Positions 20,811 to 31,800 of a DNA stretch of 64,000 bases are shown piece by piece. This DNA comes from Henricia sp. BOLD:AAB3569 (lineage: Eukaryota > Echinodermata > Asteroidea > Spinulosida > Echinasteridae): the NCBI GenBank assembly GCA_037783545.1, contig JBBELK010000032.1, forward strand, positions 1,178,001 through 1,242,000, in the 5' to 3' direction. The position numbers were made by a program, and so were the translations under genes. The notes under the pieces are model-generated. The model saw only the letters and a list, made by a program, of their open reading frames with translations, searched no databases and was not told where the DNA came from. Numbering within the stretch: position 1 is the first letter of the stretch; every line of letters starts with the position of its first letter.

Positions 20811-21244
20811 CATAGTTCCGACCTGTCAATCAAGCCGAACCCGCCCACCAATCACAACAGAGCTAGCAGACAGCGCCCACATACGGTAGGTCAAAGTGCA
20901 TTGCCTCACAAACATCACGCAATTTTCTGCCCGTACAGTGTTGTATGCGGTGATCCGGGTGAATTTTTTGTTTCAAGGCCGGGCGATTTGCTGTTCAAAG
21001 GTAACAAAGCACGTATTTCATGATATGACATCCAGGCTGTATTACTGGCCCTTTACTCAGTGTGTTCTAAGATAACTGTCGACCCTGAAACATGAATACC
21101 TTTGAGTTTTCTCCAATGAATCTGTGCTTTCCGTTGAAAGTCCCATTGGTTTGTGCAGTGTGTGTGGACATTTTGACCATAACGTGTGAGGCATAGCAAC
21201 AATATCCAAGGGGGCGGGGTTAATTGGGTAAAATCGGAACTATG
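20811..21244. mobile_element. Transposon family M7 (CATAGTTCCGA termini), copy 1
   Basis: About 434 bp, ends CATAGTTCCGACC and the inverse, with interior CCAATCACAACAGAGCTAGC and a GGGGCGGGGTTAA right end. The second copy is inserted in the satellite at 24750-25182. Confidence 0.85.
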
Positions 21245-21399
21245 CATTTGTTGAGCTTTCTGGAAAGCCAAGACACTGTTATAGATGTTATATATTTATT
21301 TTTGTATACGTAGAAAAGTTGTAATGTAAATGTAGACCTGACTTGGTTGTAAACTACTTTTTGTTACCAGTAAATTTGCTTAGCAACGTAATTTGAATT

Positions 21400-21720
21400 T
21401 CTGATGTGAGGTGTTGTATGTGCATGCCTTGATTAATTCTGACGGTTGTAGGTTCGAATCCTTGTGCCACGTCTGGTGCATGTGCCCTTGGGCAAGGCAC
21501 TTTGCCATAAATTGCGTCGCTCAGCCCAGGAGCAAATTAGCCTTGGTCAGGCGGTCATTGATAGTCTGGGGCATACTGTACTGGGCTCCACAGCTAACAT
21601 GCCTGTTGTCCGTGGCGTGGCGCTTCTCCAGCATATAAAACAGCGACCTCACAGGCCACGAGTTTATGCAAAACCTCTCTACTTGTATGACCGCCTTGTT
21701 CCAAGCGCAACAAACACCTT
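21400..21720 (+). mobile_element. tRNA-derived SINE with CTTGGGCAAGGCACTTT core
   Basis: B-box-like GGTTCGAATCC at about 21451, then GCCCTTGGGCAAGGCACTTT and a SINE body with GTCTGGGGCATACTGTACTG. The open frames in it are incidental. Confidence 0.55.
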
Positions 21721-23200
21721 ATGTTTTATTTAATTTTTTCCGGTGATGTCACGCCTTTTGACCACCATTTTGGTTGAAATTGTTCATGACGCACGTGGCT
21801 CGAGTGATAAATGGCAAAAAAAGAGCAAAAAAAAAGAATCGGTTGCACTTACCTCCGTTGTTATAACCTTGCTTTATGTTGTTGCGCCATGGCTGTTGCA
21901 TCGATAAAGATAAAAACGTATTTCTTCAGGCTAAAAATCGCGATCAAGTTTACAAGCTGACTGCATGCTCAATATTTTGAACGTATCGCAACGCGCGTGT
22001 GTGGCATCTTCGAATGAAAATACGCTGGTGCGTATTTTTTACGCGTGTTCATGTGCGTCTATTGGCGTGCGCGTGTACGCGTGTGACTGTTGCCCACCAC
22101 ACATTCCCGGATGTTCTACGTCATCGAAAGCAATCAATAGGTGGTCACTGGTGCTAGGTCACTGTACAACCAATTATAGCATCGTGTGCGCGTGGTTACA
22201 CACAAACAAGCATGGCCTGTTGTATGGGCAAAAGGGTATGGTTTTATTAGAACTTAATGAAAAAACACAATGTGATTTTTAAAGACTATCATTGGAAAAC
22301 TTTTAAAAACAACAATGATGATAAAAACTGCCTGGTAGAAATTTAAACCAAATGCAGTAATACTTTAGAAAACCTGAAAAATCCATGCATTTTTTTTTTG
22401 CGTTGATTCCTGCAGACAATTTTTAAAATGCACCCTCAGCTGGCAATTTCTCCTGGCGAATCTGTCAAAAAGCAAATTTACTTTAGCAATTTCTTACCAC
22501 GTAAGTAATGGGTATGCAAATTCGCGTTTTCACAGTGGCAAATCGCGATTCGCCACTCAATGTGCACGAATTGTGTTTTCACAAAGTGGCATGTTATTGC
22601 CCACTTCGTGAAAATGCAGGGCGACGTACAGTACGTGCGTAGTGAACGTATGGTCGGCGTTTTCAGACAATCAGTACACTACAAAGTATTTTTTTAAAAA
22701 TTTACTAAATGCTAAACAGTATCACCTGAAAATACTCACGACTTTTGATAAAAGAACCGGCGAATTTGGAGTTTTAAAAAGTGACCAACTTCAAAAGCAA
22801 TATTCTTAAAACAAAGTTTTACAACTTCGTTCGCAGATTAGCCACTTTGGCTGCGTTTGTGCATGTGCCCAGTCTACCGGTAGATTGTACGAGATCCAAT
22901 TCATTTCTCTAGAATAGTTCACAAATAGCGACCATACCAGCCATATTTTCTTCAAAAGGGAATTCAAACATGGTCACAGATTGTTAGAAATTGCCCTGTA
23001 CCTGTGTACATTGTGCTGTCGGGTCAAATTGTCAACCTGATGCTCTTTCAAAGGTTTAAGCAGTTTGCAAAGGTACTAGAATCTGTAGGAAATTGTTAGA
23101 CAGAGTATAGCGTTCGTTGTTCAGTCACATTCCAGTACTTGTAGTGTTCAAATTAACAGCAGTCTGTCTACCAGTAATGTTAGACAAGCATGAAATAATT
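21721..23200. other. Intergenic, no gene; repeated GTTTTCACA.GTGGCA words
   Basis: Two CG-rich stretches (about 21985-22200, 22515-22660). The second has tandem-like GTTTTCACAGTGGCAAAT / GTTTTCACAAAGTGGCATG words and a local palindrome (AATCGCGATT). Probably old MITE debris; no boundaries could be set. Confidence 0.4.
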
Positions 23201-23965
23201 TTTTTTTATTTTTAAAAAGTCAATTTTTTGTCAATTTTGAATTTTTGAGAAACAAATTCTGGACTAACCCCTTCATGCCCTTATGTATCAAATTTTCAGG
23301 CCAAATATTTTATGATTTAGAATGTCTTCAGTATTGCAGCAAATGTTGCTAAGAACCCGTAGATAATATTCCTTAAATTTGACCTTGACTGCTCGTCTAG
23401 AAAATGAAATATGAAATTTTAAAAAATTCAGATTTTAAGGGAAAATGGAAATTTTTTTATATTTTTCTTAGGAATCTGCTTTGGAAATCTGCAAAAATTT
23501 GTTGGGAGTTATTCTGATAGTGGTACATTTTCAAAAATGTAAATTTGTATTGCCAATTTTAAGACAAATTCCCTATAGGACCCATACTCGTAGATGATAT
23601 TCCTTGACTGCTTATCCACAAAATTAAATATCAGATTGAGACAAAATTTCAAATTTTGCCAAAATTTAAATTTTTCTTAGAAATTAACTCGGGAAAATTG
23701 ATAAAATAGCTTTGAAGTGGTCTAAATTTTCATTAGGAGTCATTTCCGAGACATTTTCAAAAGTTAATTTTTGGCCAATTGAGAAAAACTGCTTATGATT
23801 TTTTTCATTTTTGACAAAAATCGCTGGACTAACCCCTTGTGTTTTTTGTCATTTTTGGCCAAAAATCGTACGAATCAGATTTTTCAAATAATGTCAGGAA
23901 ATGTTGCTTAGACCCAATGGATGTTATTTCTTGAATTAGACCTTGACTGCTCACCCAGACAAAGA
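23201..23965 (+). repeat. Left edge of satellite array, diverged monomers
   Basis: Recognisable but heavily diverged copies of the 331-bp unit (CTGGACTAACCCCTT, CAGGAAATGTTGCT, TTGACTGCTC). Divergence rises outward, the usual signature of array edges that escape homogenisation. Confidence 0.85.
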
Positions 23966-24132
23966 AATTAGGATTGGCAGGCTTTCGAGTCAAAGTGTTT
24001 TATTATACTTATTATACTTTTATTATACTTTTGTCAGTCCAGGCCAACTTGGATAGGGTTGTTTTGTTTAGTTTATTTTGGAATTGTATGTTGTATGTTT
24101 GTATTTTGTATCTTGTTGTTGAAGGCCGAATA

Positions 24133-24163
<31 letters not shown>
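23966..24163 (+). mobile_element. 5'-truncated LINE-like 3' end with (AAT)n tail, inside satellite
   Basis: Interrupts a monomer between CAGACAAAGAAA and TAAATTTTGAAAA. Ends GAAGGCCGAATAAATAATAA followed by an AAT microsatellite, the 3' form of several non-LTR retrotransposons. About 200 bp, so no reverse transcriptase remains. Confidence 0.6.
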
Positions 24164-24167
<4 letters not shown>

Positions 24168-24749
24168 TTTGAAAATTTCTGATTTTGAGGAAAATTATAA
24201 ATGTTTTTGGCCAAAATGTCAATTTTTCATAGGAATTGGCTCTGAGAACTACCGAAATAGGTTCCAAACGGGCTAAACTTTCGTTAGGAGTAATTTCTGA
24301 GACATTTTTTAAAAAGTAAATTTTTGGCCATTTTTGACAAAAATCGATGGCCTAACCCCTTAGGATTTTTTGAAATTTTTGGCCAAAAATTGTACAAATC
24401 ATATTTTCCTCATAATGTCAGGAAATGTTGCTTAGACCCAATAGATGTTATTTCTTGAATTAGACCCTGACTGCTCATCCAGACAAACAAATAATAAATT
24501 TTGAAAATTTATGATTTTGAGGAAAATTATAAATGTTTTTTGCCAAAATGTCCATTTTTCATAGGAAGTGGCTTCGAGAACTACCGAAATAGGTTCCAAA
24601 CGGGCTAAACTTTTTGGCCATTTTTGACAAAAATCGCTGGACTAACCCCTTGTGTTTTTTGTCATTTTTGGCCAAAAATCGTACGAATCAGATTTTTCTC
24701 ATAATGTCAGGAAATGTTGCTTAGACCCAATAGATATTATTTCTTGAAT

Positions 24750-25182
24750 GCATAGTTCCGACCTGTCAATCAAGCCGAACTCGCGACCAATCACAACAGA
24801 GCTAGCAGACGGCGCCCACAAAAGTCAAAGTGATGCAATCATCGATCACAATCACGCAATTGTTTTGCCCATACAGTTTGTATGCGCCAGTGACCGGGTG
24901 AATTTTGGTTTCAATGTCGGGCGATTCGCTGTTCAAAGGTAGGAAAGCTATTTTTATAAATATATGTCATCCCTGCATTACTAGCCCTTCGCTCAGTGTG
25001 TTCTACGGTAACTGTCGACCCCAAAACATAAATACCTTGGAGTTTTCTCCAATGAATCTGTGCTTTCCATGCCGAGTCCCGTTGCTTTGTACGTACATGT
25101 CGCCATTTTTTTGCGATGGCTTGTGAGCACATAGCAACAATATCTAAGGGGCGGGGTTAACTGGGCAATCTCGGAACTATGC
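24750..25182. mobile_element. Transposon M7, copy 2, inserted in satellite monomer
   Basis: 433 bp, termini GCATAGTTCCGA / TCGGAACTATGC. Neighbouring monomers read CTTGAATTAGACC where this one reads CTTGAAT[element]ATTAGACC, so the insertion duplicated AT. Same family as 20811-21244. Confidence 0.9.
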
Positions 25183-25304
25183 ATTAGACCTTGACTGCTC
25201 ACCCAGACAAAGAAATATTAAATTTTGAAAATTTCTGAATTTGAGGAAAATTATAAATGTTTTTTGCCAAAATGTCCATTTTTCATAGGAAGTGGCTTCG
25301 AGAA

Positions 25305-25896
25305 CATCCTCTTGCAACAGTGCCCCTTTAAAGCACTCCCTAACTCCTGCGTACAGTGGCCCTGTTGAAAAAGGCCCCATTTGGCGGTGGGACTAGCGAC
25401 AGAAATCTCGTCGCCTCTGCTGGACCAATCAGGACGCTTGCAGTGCATTATGCAGCACGATTGCAGGCATTCAAATGTCACGCACGCAGTTGTAAACACC
25501 GTGCACGCATGTGATACATGTACTCGGTAATGCTGGCCGTTGTCCGCGTCGGCGATTGGCTGCTATTTAAAGAATACTGGGGAATCCGTTCCATTACATT
25601 CGTCAGCATGCATCCCTGTTATTAATTTGAAAAACTGCGGAGTAAATAAAGTTCGTCGTTTGAAAGTTTGGTAGGAATGGGACAGTCATAAGGAACGGAA
25701 CCCAATACAATTTCTGGAAAGTATAGAAATTGTTTCTTTTCTGCATAACATGACTGAATTGATTAAATTACATCAAAATGACTCGGGCGTCAGTTGGCTC
25801 AAGACAACAGCCGGCTCACTCCACAGATTTGCGTGTACTTCCTCAGGGTATTGTCACGTCGCTTTGCACAGTGGAAATTCCCTGAGATCTCAGGAT
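25305..25896 (+). mobile_element. Unclassified 590-bp insertion in satellite with promoter-like core
   Basis: Interrupts a monomer with an 11-bp direct repeat of flank (GCTTCGAGAAC) on both sides; the ends are ATCCT..AGGAT. Inside are ACCAATCAGG (about 25423), GGCGATTGGC (about 25550), TATTTAAAG (about 25563), then CATTACATTCGTC about 30 bp on, and TAAATAAAG at about 25644. This resembles a CCAAT/TATA/initiator promoter with a polyadenylation hexamer, as in a solo LTR, but the 11-bp duplication is too long for a typical LTR element. An open frame starting at ATG 25750 has no recognised family. Confidence 0.5.
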
Positions 25897-28800
25897 GCTT
25901 CGAGAACTACCGAAATAGGTTCCAAACGGGCTAAACTTTCGTTAGGAGTAATTTCTGAGACATTTTTTAAAAAGTAAATTTTTGGCCATTTTTGACAAAA
26001 ATCGCTGGACTAACCCCTTGTGTTTTTTGTCATTTTTTGACAAAAATCGTACGAATCAGATTTTCCTCATAATGTCAGGAAATGTTGCTTAGACCCAATA
26101 GATGTTATTTCTTGAATTACACCCTGACTGCTCACCCAGACAAACAAATAATAAATTTTGAAAATTTATGATTTTGAGGAAAATTATAAATGTTTTTGAC
26201 CAAAATGTCAATTTTTCATAGGAATTGGCTCTGAGAACTACCGAAATAGGTTCCAAACGGGCTAAACTTTCGTAAGGAGTAATTTCTGAGACATTTTTTA
26301 AAAAGTCAATTTTTGGCCATTTTTGACAAAAATCGATGGCCTAACCCCTTAGGATTTTTGTAATTTTTGGCCAAAAATTGTACAAATCAGATTTTCCTCA
26401 TAATGTCAGGAAATGTTGCTTAGACCCAATAGATGTTATTTCTTGAATTAGACCCTGACTGCTCACCCAGACAAACAAATAATAAATTTTGAAAATTTAT
26501 GATTTTGAGGAAAATTATAAATGTTTTTGGCCAAAATGTCCATTTTTCATAGGAATTGGCTTCAAGAACTACCGAAATAGGTTCCAAACGGGCTAAACTT
26601 TCGTAAGGAGTAATTTCTGAGACATTTTTTTAAAAGTAAATTTTTGGCCATTTTTGACAAAAATCGCTGGACTAACCCCTTGTGTTTTTTGTCATTTTTG
26701 GCCAAAAATTGTACAAATCAGATTTTCCTCATAATGTCAGGAAATGTTGCTAGACCCAATAGATGTTATTTCTTGAATTAGACCCTGACTGCTCACCCAG
26801 ACAAACAAATAATAAATTTTGAAAATTTATGATTTTGAGGAAAATTATAAATGTTTTTGGCCAAAATGTCAATTTTTCATAGGAATTGGCTCTGAGAACT
26901 ACCGAAATAGGTTCCAAACGGGCTAAACTTTCGTAAGGAGTAATTTCTGAGACATTTTTAAAAAAGTCAATTTTTGGCCATTTTTGACAAAAATCGATGG
27001 CCTTACCCCTTGTGTTTTTTGTAATTTTTGGCCAAAAATTGTACAAATCAGATTTTCCTCATAATGTCAGGAAATGTTGCTTAGACCCCAATAGATGTTA
27101 TTTCTTGAATTAGACCCTGACTGCTCACCCAGACAAAGAAATATTAAATTTTGAAAATTTCTGATTTTGAGGAAAATTATAAATGTTTTTGGCCAAAATG
27201 TCAATTTTTCATAGGAATTGGCTTCGAGAACTACCGAAATAGGTTCCAAACGGGCTAAACTTTCGTTAGGAGTAATTTCTGAGACATTTTTTAAAAAGTA
27301 AATTTTTGGCCATTTTTGACAAAAATCGATGGCCTAACCCCTTAGGATTTTTGTAATTTTTGGCCAAAAATTGTACAAATCAGATTTTCCTCATAATGTC
27401 AGGAAATGTTGCTTAGACCCAATAGATGTTATTTCTTGAATTAGACCCTGACTGCTCACCCAGACAAACAAATAATAAATTTTGAAAATTTATGATTTTG
27501 AGGAAAATTATAAATGTTTTTTGCCAAAATGTCCATTTTTCATAGGAATTGGCTTCAAGAACTACCGAAATAGGTTCCAAACGGGCTAAACTTTCGTAAG
27601 GAGTAATTTCTGAGAAATTTTTTGAAAAGTAAATTTTTGGCCATTTTTGACAAAAATCGCTGGACTAACCCCTTGTGTTTTGTGTAATTTTTGGCCAAAA
27701 ATCGTACGAATCAGATTTTCCTCATAATGTCAGGAAATGTTGCTTAGACCCAATAGATGTTATTTCTTGAATTAGACCTTGACTGCTCACCCAGACAAAG
27801 AAATATTAAATTTTGAAAATTTATGATTTTGAGGAAAATTATAAATGTTTTTTGCCAAAATGTCCATTTTTCATAGGAATTGGCTTCAAGAACTACCGAA
27901 ATAGGTTCCAAACGGGCTAAACTTTCGTAAGGAGTAATTTCTGAGACATTTTTTGAAAAGTAAATTTTTGGCCATTTTTGACAAAAATCGCTGGACTAAC
28001 CCCTTGTGTTTTTTGTCATTTTTGGCCAAAAATTGTACAAATCAGATTTTCCTCATAATGTCAGGAAATGTTGCTTAGATCCAATAGATGTTATTTCTTG
28101 AATTAGACCCTGACTGCTCACCCAGACAAACAAATAATACATTTTGAAAATTTCTGATTTTGAGGAAAATTATAAATGTTTTTGGCCAAAATGTCAATTT
28201 TTCATAGGAATTGGCTTCGAGAACTACCGAAATAGGTTCCAAACGGGCTAAACTTTCGTAAGGAGTAATTTCTGAGACATTTTTTTAAAAGTAAATTTTT
28301 GGCCATTTTTGACAAAAATCGATGGCCTAACCCCTTAGGATTTTTGTAATTTTTGGCCAAAAATTGTACAAATCAGATTTTCCTCATAATGTCAGGAAAT
28401 GTTGCTTAGACCCAATAGATGTTATTTCTTGAATTAGACCCTGACTGCTCACCCAGACAAACAAATAATAAATTTTGAAAATTTATGATTTTGAGGAAAA
28501 TTATAAATGTTTTTTGCCAAAATGTCCATTTTTCATAGGAATTGGCTTCAAGAACTACCGAAATAGGTTCCAAACGGGCTAAACTTTCGTAAGGAGTAAT
28601 TTCTGAGAAATTTTTTGAAAAGTAAATTTTTGGCCATTTTTGACAAAAATCGCTGGACTAACCCCTTGTGTTTTGTGTAATTTTTGGCCAAAAATCGTAC
28701 GAATCAGATTTTTCTCATAATGTCAGGAAATGTTGCTTAGACCCAATAGATGTTATTTCTTGAATTAGACCTTGACTGCTCACCCAGACAAAGAAATATT

Positions 28801-31800
28801 AAATTTTGAAAATTTATGATTTTGAGGAAAATTATAAATGTTTTTTGCCAAAATGTCCATTTTTCATAGGAATTGGCTTCAAGAACTACCGAAATAGGTT
28901 CCAAACGGGCTAAACTTTCGTAAGGAGTAATTTCTGAGACATTTTTTGAAAAGTAAATTTTTGGCCATTTTTGACAAAAATCGCTGGACTAACCCCTTGT
29001 GTTTTTTGTCATTTTTGGCCAAAAATTGTACAAATCAGATTTTCCTCATAATGTCAGGAAATGTTGCTTAGATCCAATAGATGTTATTTCTTGAATTAGA
29101 CCCTGACTGCTCACCCAGACAAACAAATAATACATTTTGAAAATTTATGATTTTGAGGAAAATTATAAATGTTTTTGGCCAAAATGTTAATTTTTCATAG
29201 GAATTGGCTTCGAGAACTACCGAAATAGGTTCCAAACGGGCTAAACTTTCGTAAGGAGTAATTTCTGAGACATTTTTTGAAAAGTAAATTTTTGGCCATT
29301 TTTGACAAAAATCGCTGGACTAACCCCTTGTGTTTTGTGTAATTTTTGGCCAAAAATCGTACGAATCAGATTTTTCTCATAATGTCAGGAAATGTTGCTT
29401 AGACCCAATAGATGTTATTTCTTGAATTAGACCTTGACTGCTCACCCAGACAAAGAAATATTAAATTTTGAAAATTTCTGATTTTGAGGAAAATTATAAA
29501 TGTTTTTGGCCAAAATTTCAATTTTTCATAGGAATTGGCTTCGAGAACTACCGAAATAGGTTCCAAACGGGCTAAACTTTCGTTAGGAGTAATTTCTGAG
29601 ACATTTTTTTAAAAGTAAATTTTTGGCCATTTTTGACAAAAATCGATGGCCTAACCCCTTAGGATTTTTGTAATTTTTGGCCAAAAATTTTACAAATCAG
29701 ATTTTCCTCATAATGTCAGGAAATGTTGCTTAGACCCAATAGATGTTATTTCTTGAATTAGACCCTGACTGCTCACCCAGACAAACAAATAATACATTTT
29801 GAAAATTTATGATTTTGAGGAAAATTATAAATGTTTTTGGCCAAAATGTCAATTTTTCATAGGAATTGGCTCTGAGAACTACCGAAATATGTTCCAAACG
29901 GGCTGAACTTTCGTAAGAAGTAATATCTGAGACATTTTTTTAAAAGTCAATTTTGGGCCATTTTGGACAAAAATCGCTGGACTAACCCCTTGTGTTTTTT
30001 GTCATTTTTGGCCAAAAATCGTACGAATCAGATTTTCCTCATAATGTCAGGAAATGTTGCTTAGACCCAATAGATGTTATTTCTTGAATTAGACCTTGAC
30101 TGCTCACCCAGCCAGACAAAGAAATATTAAATTTTGAAAATTTCTGATTTTGAGGAAAATTATAAATGTTTTTGGCCAAAATGTCAATTTTTCATAGGAA
30201 TTGGCTTCGAGAACTACCGAAATAGGTTCCAAACGGGCTAAACTTTCGTTAGGAGTAATTTCTGAGACATTTTTTAAAAAGTAAATTTTTTGCCATTTTT
30301 GACAAAAATCGATGGACTAACCCCTTGTGTTTTGTGTAATTTTTGGCCAAAAATCGTACGAATCAGATTTTCCTCATAATGTCAGGAAATGTTGCTTAGA
30401 CCCAATAGATGTTATTTCTTGAATTAGACCTTGACTGCTCACCCAGACAAAGAAATATTAAATTTTGAAAATGTATGATTTTGAGGAAAATTATAAATGT
30501 TTTTTGCCAAAATGTCCATTTTTCATAGGAATTGGCTTCAAGAACTACCGAAATAGGTTCCAAACGGGCTAAACTTTCGTTAGGAGTAATTTCCGAGACA
30601 TTTTTTAAAAAGTAAATTTTTGGCCATTTTTGACAAAAATCGATGGCCTAACCCCTTAGGATTTTTGTAATTTTTGGCCAAAAATTGTACAAATCAGATT
30701 TTCCTCATAATGTCAGGAAATGTTGCTTAGACCCAATAGATGTTATTTCTTGAATTAGACCTTGACTGCTCACCCAGACAAAGAAATATTAAATTTTGAA
30801 AATTTCTGATTTTGAGGAAAATTATAAATGTTTTTGGCCAAAATGTCAATTTTTCATAGGAATTGGCTTCGAGAACTACCGAAATAGGTTCCAAACGGGC
30901 TAAACTTTCGTTAGGAGTAATTTCTGAGACATTTTTTAAAAAGTAAATTTTTGGCCATTTTTGACAAAAATCGATGGCCTAACCCCTTAGGATTTTTGTA
31001 ATTTTTGGCCAAAAATTGTACAAATCAGATTTTCCTCATAATGTCAGGAAATGTTGCTTAGACCCAATAGATGTTATTTCTTGAATTAGACCTTGACTGC
31101 TCACCCAGACAAAGAAATATTAAATTTTGAAAATTTCTGATTTTGAGGAAAATTATAAATGTTTTTGGCCAAAATGTCCATTTTTCATAGGAATTGGCTT
31201 CGAGAACTACCGAAATATGTTCCAAACGGGCTGAACTTTCGTAAGAAGTAATATCTGAGACATTTTTTTAAAAGTCAATTTTGGGCCATTTTGGACAAAA
31301 TCGCTGGACTAACCCCTTGTGTTTTTTGTCATTTTTGGCCAAAAATCGTACGAATCAGATTTTCCTCATAATGTCAGGAAATGTTGCTTAGACCCAATAG
31401 ATGTTATTTCTTGAATTAGACCTTGACTGCTCACCCAGCCAGACAAAGAAATATTAAATTTTGAAAATTTCTGATTTTGAGGAAAATTATAAATGTTTTT
31501 GGCCAAAATGTCAATTTTTCATAGGAATTGGCTTCGAGAACTACCGAAATAGGTTCCAAACGGGCTAAACTTTCGTTAGGAGTAATTTCTGAGACATTTT
31601 TTAAAAAGTAAATTTTTTGCCATTTTTGACAAAAATCGATGGACTAACCCCTTGTGTTTTGTGTAATTTTTGGCCAAAAATCGTACGAATCAGATTTTCC
31701 TCATAATGTCAGGAAATGTTGCTTAGACCCAATAGATGTTATTTCTTGAATTAGACCTTGACTGCTCACCCAGACAAAGAAATATTAAATTTTGAAAATG

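Noticed and set aside
25750..25977. 75-residue frame in the satellite insertion
   Set aside because: Its second half reads into satellite sequence and the first half has no recognisable domain.
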